A stretch of DNA of 64,000 bases from Rotaria sp. Silwood1 (Eukaryota; Rotifera; Eurotatoria; Philodinida; Philodinidae): NCBI GenBank assembly GCA_905250075.1, contig CAJNOP010000105.1, positions 434-64,433 of the forward strand, in the 5' to 3' direction. Below are positions 11,567-24,004 of this stretch, one piece after another. Under the pieces are notes generated by a model. It searched no databases and was not told where the DNA came from. It saw only the letters and a program-made list of their open reading frames with translations. Made by a program: the position numbers and the translations under genes. Each line of letters opens with the position of its first letter. Positions within the stretch are counted from its first letter, which is position 1.

Positions 11567-13220
11567 ATTTGTTTATCATTTATAAATAATACATCATTTC
11601 ACTGTAGATTTTATCTATTGGCGAAAAGAAAATGAAATGTCATTACTCGAACAATATTAAAATAGATACACATTTCAAAAAAAATAAAAAGAAATGATAG
11701 CTCTATACTGTAAAAACATTGTAAAAGTATTCAAGCTACAGTTACAACAATAGAGACTATAGATGGAAATAAATTTTCAGACTTTAAATAAAATATTTAA
11801 AATAATAACATATTCTAAATAGGAGAAGAAAAAGATATGCTTGAAACCGGCAAAAAGAACATTAGCTTTTCTAGTTTAGGTATTTAATAACAGCTGAAGT
11901 CAATGAATAAAAGAGAACTATATTGAATTACAGAATATTTTGATGATTGTCATCAGTAAGGATGTTCTTTCTAGAGATAGATGAACATTTAATTTACAAC
12001 TAAAAATCTAGCATTTTATTTCTGAATCTTGTGTAAGATAAAACTAAACATATAATATAAATAGATTAATTCTTAGAAGAACTCGCAATATTGATACCAA
12101 CACTAAAACAACTACCATTTGAAAGTCAAAAAAATGACAAGAAAATAATATTGTCAAACTATACTTAAATACGTTCAAATTATTATTTCTCGTTTCAGAG
12201 TACTCACAATTAATGTAGGTGGAAAAAAAACAACAGTATTATAAAAACTTGAAGCATTACAACGTCATTCTATCTCTTCTTTAAGAACGATAGAAGTTTT
12301 AAAGAGCTCAATTTGCATAATTAATTTCTGATATTGTTAGTGAACAATTAGGGCTAAGAAACAATAAAGCAGAGTTTTATTTGATGCATGAGTACTCAGA
12401 TTAATTTCGAATGTTTTGTAAATTAAATACTACCTACTTCAGATTTATAATGAAACATAATCTAAAACAAGTGATGAAATATATGAGTCAATATTTAAAT
12501 CCTCTTCATCCTTTTTCCTCATACACTCGAGAATAGGCTCTACTCTGAAATCATCAGAGATCGTACTTGAATAGTATCTTTATAATACATCGACTACTTT
12601 CTTATTCCATTTCTGGAGGATTAAGTAAACCATGTTAAAAAAATATGTCACAGAATAGATAGAAAAAAAAAACAATCTCTCTATGATTCGCAAGAGAAGC
12701 TACATCATGTTTCTCATTTTAATCTCGTGAAGATTACAATAACAGCTTTCTTTATAGTATATAATTGCTTTTCGCATCACTTTTTTTTTGATACTAATCT
12801 GTCGTAAACAAATATCCTCGAATACAGTATTATAACAAAGTCTCTTAACTACTGTTGTTGGATTATTTCGTTAGTTAACTATTGACCACCAAAACGAAAA
12901 ATGAAGCAATATAAATCCTTGTCTTGGAAATACAAAGGATGTTAGATTACAATAAATCCAGTTGAAAATTTAATTTTTCAGCTGAATAAGGAATATTTTC
13001 GTTTCCGTATTCAAGCACATATTACACATGATAGAAAAAGAAATTTTGTTTACCATAAACAATATTTTGTCTATGGCAATTAAGTTAAACATTCCAAATA
13101 TTTAGTTTTGTGAAAATTTGAATATGAATCAAACATTATTTAGTCTGCAATTGATATGTCATATGGCAAGAGTGAAAGAGTTCGTTGTGTTATTCATGAT
13201 GGTCTTTATCGCAAGATTGA
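10340..13220. repeat. Segmental duplication, right copy
   Basis: This is the counterpart of about 2680-5850. It covers part of the GPCR intron, exon 1 and about 1.6 kb of upstream sequence. The left end lies inside the intron, which explains why the left copy has no exon 2. The region 11567-14189 upstream of the receptor has no other gene that I can support. Confidence 0.75.
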
Positions 13221-14189
13221 TGAAATAAAAGTAGAACGGTATATTCAAATTCGATTGAAAACTAAAAATGTTAAAAGACAATATATGAATATGATTATCA
13301 TACGAATGCATTTTTATTTGCAACGCAAACACTGTCGAACTCATATTTACCCATGTCATCTTTTTCTTTTAATGAAAATAAGTAATAGCAAACATATTCA
13401 TAGCATTGAAAGTGTATCAGTCACCATAAAAAAAGAATCTTTTTTTTAGATATTTTCTTATTATTTAGCTGAGTTATTGATACAGTTATTCATCCTATAG
13501 TCTGTCTTCTCTTACAGACATATATTATAAGATCTATCAAGTAGTCTACATTTTATTGAGTCTTTTTTTTTTTATTACATTTAAATTCATTCCGATCAAG
13601 GTCTTAAGAATATTCTTCAAACTTTTGAAAAAATTGTACATCGATTAAGATTTTCTAAATTCAATATAAACCATTAATATGCAATAATAGCTTGATCTTT
13701 CAATGTATCTTCTTCAGATATACACGAAAAAAAAAATATTCATTCAAATCTTGTGATTAATCATTCTAATTTTTATTTAGATTTGATTTAACAGTTTATC
13801 TATTATATAAATATTAATTTATATAAAATAAATTCTATATATTGTATTGAAGAAGTAAGACAGAGGGAGTTAGAAGGTAGAGATAAAGAACCATTAATTG
13901 ACTATGATTAACTATCGATTAACCTAACTTACCCATCAGTTGATTGTGGTTATCTGCGGTTAACGAATGATTTTTTTTTTATCGGTCTAAACAACATACG
14001 TAGTATACAATGAGTCAGTTTTTTTCTCATATCATTTTATTTAATGAACGACATCATCCCAGTATATTCAGTAGATTTGATTATAAAACAAAGAAATTTT
14101 TTTTCAACATTCTCACTGTCATATTTATTATTATTTTTTTTTTTCAACGATAATTAAACAAATATATATAGATGTTAATAAATACAAAA

Positions 14190-17100
14190 TTACAAATCTT
14201 GTAACATAGCCATACGTTTTGATGCTGTACCCGAACTTGCTTTTTGTATAGTTGAATATTTATTATCTCCAACAGCTAAATTTTGTTCATAGGCTTTATC
14301 TAAAAATGTTTGTCGTTCTTCAATTTTTTTTGATTGTATAACATTTTTTAAATCTTTTAATTGTAATGCTAATTGTGCTTGTTTAGATTGTTTTTCCATT
14401 AAAATAGCTCTAAAAATATAATTAATTTAGAAGAATTTCAATTCTTTTTTTCTTATGTAAACAAACCGTTCATCAGTTTGATTTGAGTCTTGATTTCTAA
14501 GAATTGGTCGATACTATAGTAAAAAAAAAAAAAAAAGAAACAAAAATTGAATTAATTTTGTTTTTGTTATTGAAAAAAAATTTCTATAATTTTACTGGTG
14601 GTGGAGATAATGCTCTTGGTGATGATGATGATTGTACGAGATTTTGTTGTGCTTGTGCTGCAGCATTTGTAACAGCAATAGATTGATTAAGTTGTGTAAT
14701 TGAAAGTAATTTTTCTCGTGCAGCTGCTTCAGCTACACGCCATTTTGCAACTTCAATTTTTAATTCTTCTGCTTCTTTACGACTATAAATAAATTTAATA
14801 AAAAAAAAAGTTTTAATTTTTAATTTTTTAATTATTATTTATGTTAGTTCCCATTTCCTTTTATGTTAACTAACTGACCGTTGATCAATAGTTGATGAAA
14901 GAAGAGAAACTTCGCCACAACGACATGAATAATAAGCAGTATTACTGTTTTTTTATTTTTATTTTTTTATTTTTGTTTATTTAGATAATTTTAAAATAAA
15001 AATTAAAACTTACCTTTTTACGGAATCATTTACTAATGTAGAAATAATTTGTTCACATTCACTAATTTGTCGAGCATAAAGTCGTTTTTCTTCTTCGTTC
15101 TATAAATACCACAAATAAAAAAACAAATCGTGTTTTTGTTTTCTTTTTTAGTAGATATTTAAAAAGAAAATCAATGACAAACATACTCGACTAATTTCAT
15201 ATTTACATCGTTCAAGTTGGGATTCAATTTCTAATGCTTTTTCAGCTTGTAATCGAGCTTCTTCACTACTTATATGTGCTTTACGTGCTAATAATTCAGC
15301 AGCTTCTTGATATTTAAGCTAACAAAAAAAAAAAAACAAGGATATATTTTAAATAATAAATTTTTTCATTAATATACCAATGTATCATGTATATCTTTCA
15401 TTTGTTGTTGATATTCATTATATTTATGTTCGATTTCATCACGTTCTTTTTCAGCTTGTAAACGTAATTGACGTTCTCGTGTAAATATACGATGTTTTTC
15501 CTAAATCAACACATACATAAATTAATGTCGCAATTTTTTGAAAAATTCATTTTCTATAAGAAAAACTTACACTGCAATTTTATGCAAAAAATTCTCCTAA
15601 TGATAATGATTTTTTTCTCATGTCAAAGGTATTGAGAGTATTGGTCATGGGTCTTTAATATTATGAAATACGCTCAATTTTCGATCACATTAGTTGAAGA
15701 GAAAAATTTGCTTTTTTTTTTCGAAATCAATTTTTACACGAAAAACAAAAACGTCTGAAGTCACCTTTGTTCTGATAGGGAATGGACAAGGTGCTTCTGT
15801 CTAAACATTCATTCTTTGATTGAATGTAAGATTTCTATTGATTAGTTTTATGAAATAGTTGAAAAACAAATACAACAAAAGAATCATAAGGTCAAAGGTT
15901 GAAAGTAATCAGAAATGGTTCGATTGAAAGTGTGATATCTTCCATATCAAGAAAATTTTTTATGTTTTGTCTAGGGTAGTCATTGGTTTTAGAAATAATT
16001 CAACCAAAAAGATCGATGCATACTTTAAAAGATTATGTAACTGAATAGAACAAAGAAAATCCAATATGTTATGCACTTCAGTAGTTCAAGTAAATAAATG
16101 AAAAACAACTTGAAATGTTTGCTTTCTTCTTCCTTTTTTTTTTTCTTTTTTTACTAAAAATTGCAAGTAAACTTCGATTAGTTATAAGAACATCAAATAT
16201 TTCAAACAAGCAACTGCATTAGGATTCTATTTTTATCCTAAAAACAAAAAAAGAAAAGACCTTGTTCATGAACAAAAATATTTTAACCACAACTATAAAT
16301 CTTTGTTGAATGTTTGTTTTCTTACTTTTTGTTGTTGTTCTTCAAAATATCTCATTTGTTGTATTTCAATTGATTGTTCTCGTCGACGTCTCATATATAA
16401 TTCATGATTACCAGTTGCTAAATCAAGTATCTAAATGATGAAAAATATTCAAAAAAAAAAAACTTTTTTGTTTTTTATTCATCTACCTCTTTGCTTACAG
16501 ATGATTTAGCAGAATAAAATGCAAATGTTGCATTTTTTTCACCGGTCATATTTAATATAACCTTTACAAAAATAAAGTGAAATTTAAAAGAATAACTTAT
16601 TATTATTTGAATACTTTTTTATCATGAGCTGTAACTGATTTAATATCCGACCATGAAAAGAAAACTTCTGGTCTTAATTTATTTTTTTTATAAAAACGAA
16701 TTCCTAATGAATCAATACCAAGCCAAAGTTCAGCTGCAATAGATGATTGATCAGATTGTTGTTGTTGTTGTTGTTGTGATGATAGATTTGATTTATTTCC
16801 ACCTTGCATTTTAGATATTTCAAAAAATGATAAACCAAACATATCTAAATCTTGTGCATGTTTTAAATAAGCCATTTCAGATTCTTCTCGTGTTAATGAT
16901 GTATGTGTACGCCATAATGCTATTATACGATCAAACCAATCCGAACGAGATAATTCAACTTTTTGAAAACAAGATAATGGTAATAAAGCTTCACTTTCTA
17001 AATTTAAAGGTTCTGATGATGAAGTTATTTGATCATAATCACCAAACTAAAAGCGATTAAAAGAAAAAAAAATTTTTGTTTTTTTTTTTTTTGTTATTAC

Positions 17101-17806
17101 TTTTGCTTGAAGAGCAAGTGACGCAAGATGAGCAGCTGTATCAGGTGGACAATAAATATCCATATTAAGAATATCTTGTTTAACTTGAAGATAAAATAGA
17201 TGTCGAGTTATATCTTGTATAAGTTCATTAGTGATTTCTTCAGGATAAAATTTCACAACAAAATATAATTCTACAATATTCATAGATTGTTGACCACTAC
17301 TAGCTGATGATAATGGAAGACTTAATGTTGATGTTGATGGTGATGTTGGTGGTGAACGAAGAAGATGAGGTTTAAAATTCTCTGTTGAATGTGGTGATTC
17401 AGGTCTTTTAGATGAGATTATATTTGATTGAATTTGTATTGGTTGAGAAAGTATCTTAAGATAAATAATTATTTATAAATATAGAAATAATAAAAAAAAA
17501 TAAAAATAAATAAACGTACTGTTCTATTCATTTGTAACCATGTCCATTCATTAGAGATTTTATCAAGAAATTTTAGACCAAAATACCAATGTTCTCTTAG
17601 ACCAATTGTTTGACAAACAAGAGAAAACAATGTATGTCCTTTTGCTGTTGCCTAAAAACAAAACCTTTTTTTTTTTTTACTATTACACTTTGACGTCATT
17701 CAATATTATTGCTCACCTCAATAGTAAACTGTAATTCAGCATCCATAGTAAATACTTTACAACAATATTCATCAGTTTTTTTCTTACTACTACTAAAGAC
17801 AGGCAT
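14190..17806 (-). CDS. FERM-domain protein of the ezrin/radixin/moesin/merlin family
   Basis: Thirteen exons (plus coordinates, 3' to 5'): 14190..14409, 14467..14513, 14596..14782, 14879..14944, 15014..15099, 15187..15318, 15378..15500, 16326..16430, 16487..16561, 16615..17046, 17101..17454, 17520..17651, 17717..17806; about 682 residues. All phases agree. FERM landmarks in order: [95 protein letters not shown] coiled-coil helix follows ([17 protein letters not shown]), and a C-terminal ERM-association tail with KYSTIQ matching the regulatory-Thr region. Such proteins link membrane receptors to cortical actin or act in Hippo signalling. The tail ([16 protein letters not shown]) leans towards merlin, FERM parts towards ERM. 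Oddities: a Ser/Pro-rich insert in lobe F1, a poly-Gln run in F3 and a possible cassette exon (14879-14944). Confidence 0.9.
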
Positions 17807-18281
17807 TTTTAAACAAAAAAGGTACTGCTATCTGTACTCTTATATCTAAAAGAAGAGTAACAAAATCAATTTATAGTTATTGTTATTGCATTTTTTTTTT
17901 CGTGTTAATATTGGTTGTTGTTTTGTTTTTGCTTCTATCTTTTAAGCTGATATTACCTGAATAATAATTAATGATTTGAATTAGTTATATATATATATAT
18001 ATTTAGAAGAGCCTTCAGCTACAGTTTCTTATATATTTATAAATGTATATGTATATCCCGCTCTTATTTTTTTTTTTTTTTTTCTCATTGCCGAAAAAAA
18101 CAGCAATGACAAGGGCGCGTGTTTGACATTATCGACAAGAAATACATAAAGAAGGAACAGAACCAATCGTTCTTTTTTTCTTCTTATTTTTTTTCCTGCT
18201 ACGCAAGAAACCACATGCCATGCATACCTTTGTTCTCTCTATTTCTTTTGCTTTCTCTTTATTTTCTTATGTCTTTCATAG
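17807..18281. other. Intergenic: upstream of the FERM gene
   Basis: This is the gap between the 3' end of the ALKBH1-like gene and the FERM gene start. It contains a TA dinucleotide run near 17986-18002 and a long T run near 18066-18083. It probably holds the FERM promoter and the upstream polyadenylation site, but I see no unambiguous motif. Confidence 0.5.
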
Positions 18282-19237
18282 TTAAGTATAGACTTGTCGT
18301 AAATTGATATTGATGCGTTTATCATGTATATAACTCCAACAAACTTTATCATTATCATCAATATTCTTATATAAAATATCATTTACGAATGGATCAGAAA
18401 GTATACGTGGAATAGCATGAAAACAAAGACGACTTGATCCTGTCATAATAATAATATCACCAGAACGAAGAAGCATAGGTGATGGTTGACATTGATTTTT
18501 TGTTTGACCACCAATAAGAAATATAGCTGAATTACCAAATGAAAATGATAGAAGAGGTTTTATTAATGCATTATATTCAGAATGATCTGTATGTGCACAT
18601 AATGTTGAATTTAAATGATAATAATTAATAATAACAGTTTCAGCATACATCATTGGACAATCTAAATAAATGATTCATTTTAACGATAATAAAATACATA
18701 TATATATGTATATTTTATTATACCTGTATTCGAAGAAATAACTTGTGCTATTGTTTGACATAATTGTGAAAGTTCATCAGGTATTTTTGTATGATCATCT
18801 AGTTTATAAATTTTATTTGTCCAATCATAATGATAACCAAGTGTAGCCCAACGTAGACGAGCTAAATTTTGATTATTACTATTATCACCAACACTTGTTC
18901 GAGTTTGTCGAGGATAATTATTTATACATCGATTAATCCATTGACGTTGTCCTTCTATTGTAAATGGATTTGAAAGAAAATAGAGACCATCAGAAAATTT
19001 ACATAAATAAAGAGACCATGTTGAAATAGGTTGTAAACCTAATGATGGATCTATATCAATTGAAATATTTAATGGACAATGTTGAAAATATGTTGGATGA
19101 GTTTTTATTGAATATGCTTGAGTAAAACAATCATTATCAGAAAGACGTCGAAAATGTTTAAATACAGGTGTAAAAAGATCAAGATTTTCAGATGATGTGC
19201 TCATAATGACTTTATTATTATTAATTTCTTCTTCCAT
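18282..19237 (-). CDS. ALKBH1: AlkB-type 2-oxoglutarate/Fe(II) dioxygenase, ALKBH1 homologue
   Basis: Model: complement(join(18282..18661,18724..19237)), about 297 residues, ATG at 19237. The 62-bp intron splices ..SSNTG to DCPMMYAET in frame. Recognition: LRWATLGYHYDW, then INYYHLNSTLCAHTDHSE carrying the Fe-binding HxD, KPLLSFSFGNSAIFLIGG, SGDIIIMTGSSRL, the distal Fe-binding His in CFHAIPR, and NLRQV with the 2-oxoglutarate-binding Arg. All expected catalytic residues are present. ALKBH1 proteins oxidatively demethylate nucleic acids (tRNA and mitochondrial RNA modifications, disputed DNA 6mA). Length is slightly shorter than vertebrate ALKBH1 because the C-terminal insert is reduced. It lies in a minus-strand housekeeping block with the FERM and hexokinase genes. 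Confidence 0.92.
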
Positions 19238-20523
19238 TATTTTTCGTTTCTATACTGTTATTGTAAGTACAATGAATCATAAAATGTGTAATTGGTTAAA
19301 TCAAATAAACGAATTGAAGTTTGATTGACTGTGAAGAAAATGTTATATTAGAAAAAAATAAATGTAAATCGATTGAGAATATTATTGTGCAAGAAATATT
19401 CTGAAAAATTGAATAATTTTTTGAATAGGACAAGTCTGCCCTCTATTGATATTATGACCATGATCAAGCATTATAGGATTTCTTTTTTCTACATTACAAC
19501 ATCTATTTCTGGTCAATAGTAAAAGCTAATTGTTTGAAACTTTCATTATAGATACTAATTATTTATATCTGCTTTATCTCGAGCTGAACTATTCAAAAAA
19601 ATGAAATTTCTTTTTAGTATAGCTGAATTATTCAGCATTTTATTACGAAACGAAGCGATATACAAATAATGTTTCTATATAAAAATTCTTCAGAATTTTA
19701 CAAGCGAAATTACATCGAATAAGAAACTAAAAATAGAGTTGATTACGAATTATTTATCCTTTCTTATCAAATATAGGTTTTGGTCGTCGTTATAAAGGAG
19801 AAATGTCAAGAATGTTAGTAAAAATAGAGTAATAAATTTTACGACTTGTCGCATGAGTATCAGTGAACACGTAAATGACTCACATATTTATCTTTGAGAT
19901 TAGGCAAACAAGTATAAACGACTACATCATTATGTTTCTTCGTGGTGATTTTTAAAATCTTAGGGGAAAAAATGAAAATGAATGTTTTTAAAGCGATTCT
20001 TATTAATAAATTAATAGTAACTCAAGAAACTGGGCATCTTTTGTCGGCCACCACCAGTCTATAGGATTGTTTTTTTTTGCATTGGTCTCTATTTTAGTTA
20101 TCGTTAATGTCTAAAACTATTGTTTCTTGAGCGATTACACATCTGCTTCCAAGCTTCTCCACCTCCCCCGTACGTACACAACACCACAGCCCATGTCCAC
20201 ACCCACACTCTAACCTGTGTATAAACAGATCAGTTCTCATTTTTGTTTACTATAATACTATATGTTCACTAGAATTACATTTTTTTACTAGAGAAATAGC
20301 GACGTTTGAGTGCCGATATGAATAGTATTTAAATTTTGAACAAGACATTTTCTCATTATGATTAATCCATGTTTTTTTATTGTGTTTTCTTGTTATTTTT
20401 TTGTTAACAATCACAAACCATAGTCTAAAGATAGAGAGTTAAAATGATACATGATATAAACATTATGTATACAGAAAAGAAGCAAGCGAAAAAAAATAAA
20501 CAAGGACAAATTTAGTTAATTAT
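19238..20523. other. Intergenic, AT-rich
   Basis: No coding region can be supported. It separates the ALKBH1-like gene from the 3' end of the hexokinase gene and contains one C-rich half-element at 20155-20212. Confidence 0.5.
20155..20212. repeat. Telomere-like C-rich half-element
   Basis: The tract has CTCCACCTCCCCC, then CACAACACCACAG, then TGTCCACACCCACACTC. No matching G-rich arm is seen within about 100 bp to the left, so this is either a decayed hairpin or a lone C-rich patch. Confidence 0.5.
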
Positions 20524-22077
20524 TTATTCATCATGTACACGAGTTTCTTTGTACGGAGAAGCATCAGCAACACAAGCAACCATAGCAGCACCTTTACCAC
20601 TACCATCATCAGATAAAGTTAATGTAAATTGAAAATCTTTATTAACCAATGTTTCTATACAATCTTCCATATTATCTTTAAAATGTGGATGATATCGATA
20701 AAGTGATCCATCAATACCAACAGTAATAGAAGGTTTTCCAATTCGATTAATTAATAGAGCTAAACCAGCAGCAGCTAATCTAGCAGCTCGTTTTGAAACT
20801 TGTTGACATATATATTGAACAATAGCACAATCATCATATGTAGGATTTTCTATACCAATATTTTCAAGTACTCGACGTGTATTTGAAAATTGAATACCTT
20901 CATCGGTTTCAACTGTTGAAACAAATTTTGTATGAAAACCTCCATAAATATAAAGTGGTGTTGTATAATCTCTATATGTATTACGATGACCAAGAAAAAT
21001 TAATTCTTGTTGAATTAAATCAAGTATTATTAAACGAACAATTTCACCCATATACATTCCTGAAATCATTTTTTCAAAAATTTGTTTGCCAGGATTAATT
21101 GATGAAATATCAACTTCTTCATCATATTTTGTTCGGATAAAATTTAAACAACCATTATCACCAAAAGCACCCCATTCTGTATTAATAATAACTTGTTTTG
21201 GTTCATTATAATTACCATTCCATGTACCAACTTTATCTAAATTTTCAATATAACATGCATTTGTTCCAGTTCCTAATATGAGACCAATGGCTGTTGATGG
21301 ATCTTTATAAGCACAAGACATTAATGTTCCAACTGTATCATTTACGAGAGCTACACATTTTGCATTTATATGTTTTTCATTAATAGCATCTTGTAGAAGT
21401 TTTACAACATCTTCATTGATAACACCAGAACAATTAAAACCTTTTGTCCATGTTGTTAATCGTGCTGATGCAAGACCTTCTTGTTGACAAGGAAATGAAA
21501 ATGTAAAACCTAATGGATAACATATTCCAGTATTTAATAAATGTTCTTTTTCCATAAATTCACGTAAACATTCAGCTAAATGATCAAATAAATATTTTCC
21601 ATCACCAATCATAATTGATTGTGGAATAATAAAAATTTTAGACGTTAATTCTATTGTTGAATCTCCATGTAAATCAATTAGAAGTACACGAAAATTTGTT
21701 CCACCTAAATCAAGTGCAAGTACTTGACCAGTTTCTTTTCCATTTGGAATATTTTGTACATATGATGGAAACATTTTTACTGTTGCATGTTGATGTCTTG
21801 ATAGTGAAAGACCAGCATTCATTTCTTCTTCTAACATCTGCATTATATCTATGAGTTGATCATCACTTATTTCTAATGAATCGACAACTTTCTTGATTTG
21901 TTCATTCAATTCTGGATTTAAATGTTTTCTAGTTTGGTGCTTTTCTGGTGCACCTACACGATATCCAGCATAAGCAGCAGCTCCAAGAATACATGTTGTT
22001 GCAAGCCCGTATGCAGTTTTCCATATCATAGAATGAATTAAATCATCTTGGAATATTTGAACAAACTGTAATGACAT
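20524..22077 (-). CDS. Hexokinase with N-terminal membrane segment
   Basis: A single uninterrupted frame of 517 residues from ATG at 22077; the frame is open further upstream but only from a TTG, so this ATG is preferred. Residues 20-43 form a hydrophobic helix (TTCILGAAAYAGYRVGAP). The hexokinase core follows: LDLGGTNFR (122-130, phosphate binding), LGFTFSFPCQQ (189-199, sugar binding), ND in LVNDTVG (catalytic Asp about 247), LGTGTNACYIE (268-278) and EWGAFGD, then a C-terminal ATP site with DGSLYRYHP and DDGSGKGAA. It phosphorylates glucose with ATP as the first step of glycolysis. It is of the 50-kDa single-domain type. The N-terminal segment suggests attachment to mitochondria or another membrane. 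No introns are seen, unlike its neighbours. Confidence 0.93.
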   Translation of the reverse strand: MSLQFVQIFQDDLIHSMIWKTAYGLATTCILGAAAYAGYRVGAPEKHQTRKHLNPELNEQIKKVVDSLEISDDQLIDIMQMLEEEMNAGLSLSRHQHATVKMFPSYVQNIPNGKETGQVLALDLGGTNFRVLLIDLHGDSTIELTSKIFIIPQSIMIGDGKYLFDHLAECLREFMEKEHLLNTGICYPLGFTFSFPCQQEGLASARLTTWTKGFNCSGVINEDVVKLLQDAINEKHINAKCVALVNDTVGTLMSCAYKDPSTAIGLILGTGTNACYIENLDKVGTWNGNYNEPKQVIINTEWGAFGDNGCLNFIRTKYDEEVDISSINPGKQIFEKMISGMYMGEIVRLIILDLIQQELIFLGHRNTYRDYTTPLYIYGGFHTKFVSTVETDEGIQFSNTRRVLENIGIENPTYDDCAIVQYICQQVSKRAARLAAAGLALLINRIGKPSITVGIDGSLYRYHPHFKDNMEDCIETLVNKDFQFTLTLSDDGSGKGAAMVACVADASPYKETRVHDE

Positions 22078-24004
22078 GATTTCTGGATTCGTTGAAAAAA
22101 GTAGAATAAAATTTTTCTTTTTTTTTATTGAGGTATACAAATGTATCTAGTTATTTTAATGATGGAAAGAAAGAAACGAATGCAATATATATATATCACA
22201 AATTCGATTAGGATGAGTCAATTTCATCGCATTTCATAGAATGAGAGGATGCCCACTATTTGTCTGATGAAATACTTCCTTTCTTCCCATCACGTCACAT
22301 ATGGGGGGTCCTCATATACACTGTTGATGTGTCTATCAAACCAGAAATAAGAATACATGAATCAAAGTAGGAGAAGAAAGAAAAAAAAAAGAGAGTATGA
22401 CTGGTTGCTGACGAAGACATGTGAAATGGGTCTAATGATTCATTTCGTCATAGTATATCGAATAGAATAGCAAAAGCAATCAGATGTGTTTCAACGAAGA
22501 GGCTATTTGTGTCATCATGACGTGTATGTTGTTTCTCATATTGATATATGGTAAAAACTACATATGAGAAATAAAAAGGAAGAAAAAATCTAAAAGCTTA
22601 ACAAAATCATTCATCTGAACATACATTAATGATTAAATGCATGGTCTCTCTTTGGGTTATTTATTTCAAGAAAAAAGAGGATAATTTGTTGTAGTTCCTC
22701 GCAATTACAAAACCTTATAACATGTCGAACAGTAGAAACTGTTAAAGTACTTAGTGTTTCGTCCAATTTATGATGGCGTAGGACCACAAATTTTTCCATG
22801 GCTTTGAAGTATGAAAAATGGAAAAACAAGTCTATATCAAAGTCTATCTCTTTCTTGATTTTTTCTGTTTTATTTAAATCGAAAAGAAAGTAGTATAAAC
22901 GATTATCTTCATAGTTGTAAAAGTTTCATCATATATAATTTATATCCAACATAGGGTGGATGTGGATGCATGTGCGGGTGTTGATATATGTGGATGTGAA
23001 TGGAGGTGACAAGAGCATCTACACCTACATCCGCACTCCACACCCCATTCAGATCCATATTAGTTACGCTATTGTGAGTTGTTGTTTTTTCTTTTGATTT
23101 CTAGCTTGTTGATTTTCTATGAAATACACAATTCAGATTGAACATTATGATCGACTTATGTGTTTCTTTGCGACATTCTTGGTATCTAGGTTGCATTTTC
23201 AAGTTGTTGAATATAATTTTCAATGATTTAGTAGGATTATGAACTGATACTCTTTACTTAGAATAGTAGGAATGATGGGTCAATGTTTTTTTCTGTAAGA
23301 AGTTTGTAATTCGTATGAAGAATTTGTGATAGCATTGAGGCTTCTGAATACATTTTTTTGTAAAAAATGGAAATGTTATGATATTTATGTTTCATCGTGT
23401 GTGTCAGTTGTATTAAGGTAGATTCAAGATATCCAGTTTTTTGCAGTTTGATACGTAAAAGCAAGACATTAGTGTGAGCTTCAGTGTGCTACTCAAGCTA
23501 AGGAGCCCATCCACACCTACAACAACAAGAAAACTCATTAACTCAATACACTGACATCCTACTCACATCGTGGACAAAAACAACAAGGGCTCCCATATAC
23601 ATGTCTAGTCTTTTAAACCGATATACCACTGTATATGAGGTTATATGACAAAAGAAATGCTCGAATTGTTGATTTCTGACTCAACACATCACATTATATG
23701 ATAGTGAAAAGTGTGAAGTTTTAGTTTTTTTCGAGTGTTTCAAGTGTAATTGTTTACTCTATCGTATAGTTTGCACATTGTGCCATTGCAAGTGCGCATA
23801 ACTAAACGAAGAATATCAAATCTTATGGAAAATACTAATATGATAATCAATTGATATAATATATTACAATAAATTTTTTCAATCATCTTTTCAAGAATAA
23901 AATACTTTCAATTTTCAACAGGAATACATCAGTAATGAAGAGTTATCGCAAAAGTGTCAATCTGAAAAATGAAAGTTAGTTATACAATCTTTAATCTTCA
24001 TGCA
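22078..24004. other. Intergenic, upstream of hexokinase
   Basis: The hexokinase promoter should lie at the left end; a TATATATAT run is at 22186-22195. There is one hairpin element (22952-23050). A short CCCATCCACACCTACAAC patch at 23506-23523 may be another worn-down C-arm. I see no gene. Confidence 0.5.
22952..23050. repeat. Telomere-like hairpin element
   Basis: The G-rich arm AGGGTGGATGTGGATG plus GTGCGGGTG and TGTGGATGTGAATGGAGG (22952-23008) is followed by a short spacer and the C-rich arm ATCTACACCTACATCC plus CACTCCACACCCC (23016-23050). The arms are imperfectly complementary in the G-then-C order. Confidence 0.8.

Noticed and set aside
13156-13449. 97-codon plus-strand frame at the right end of the duplication
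   Set aside because: The matching region of the left copy is not open beyond a short stretch, so it is not conserved as protein.
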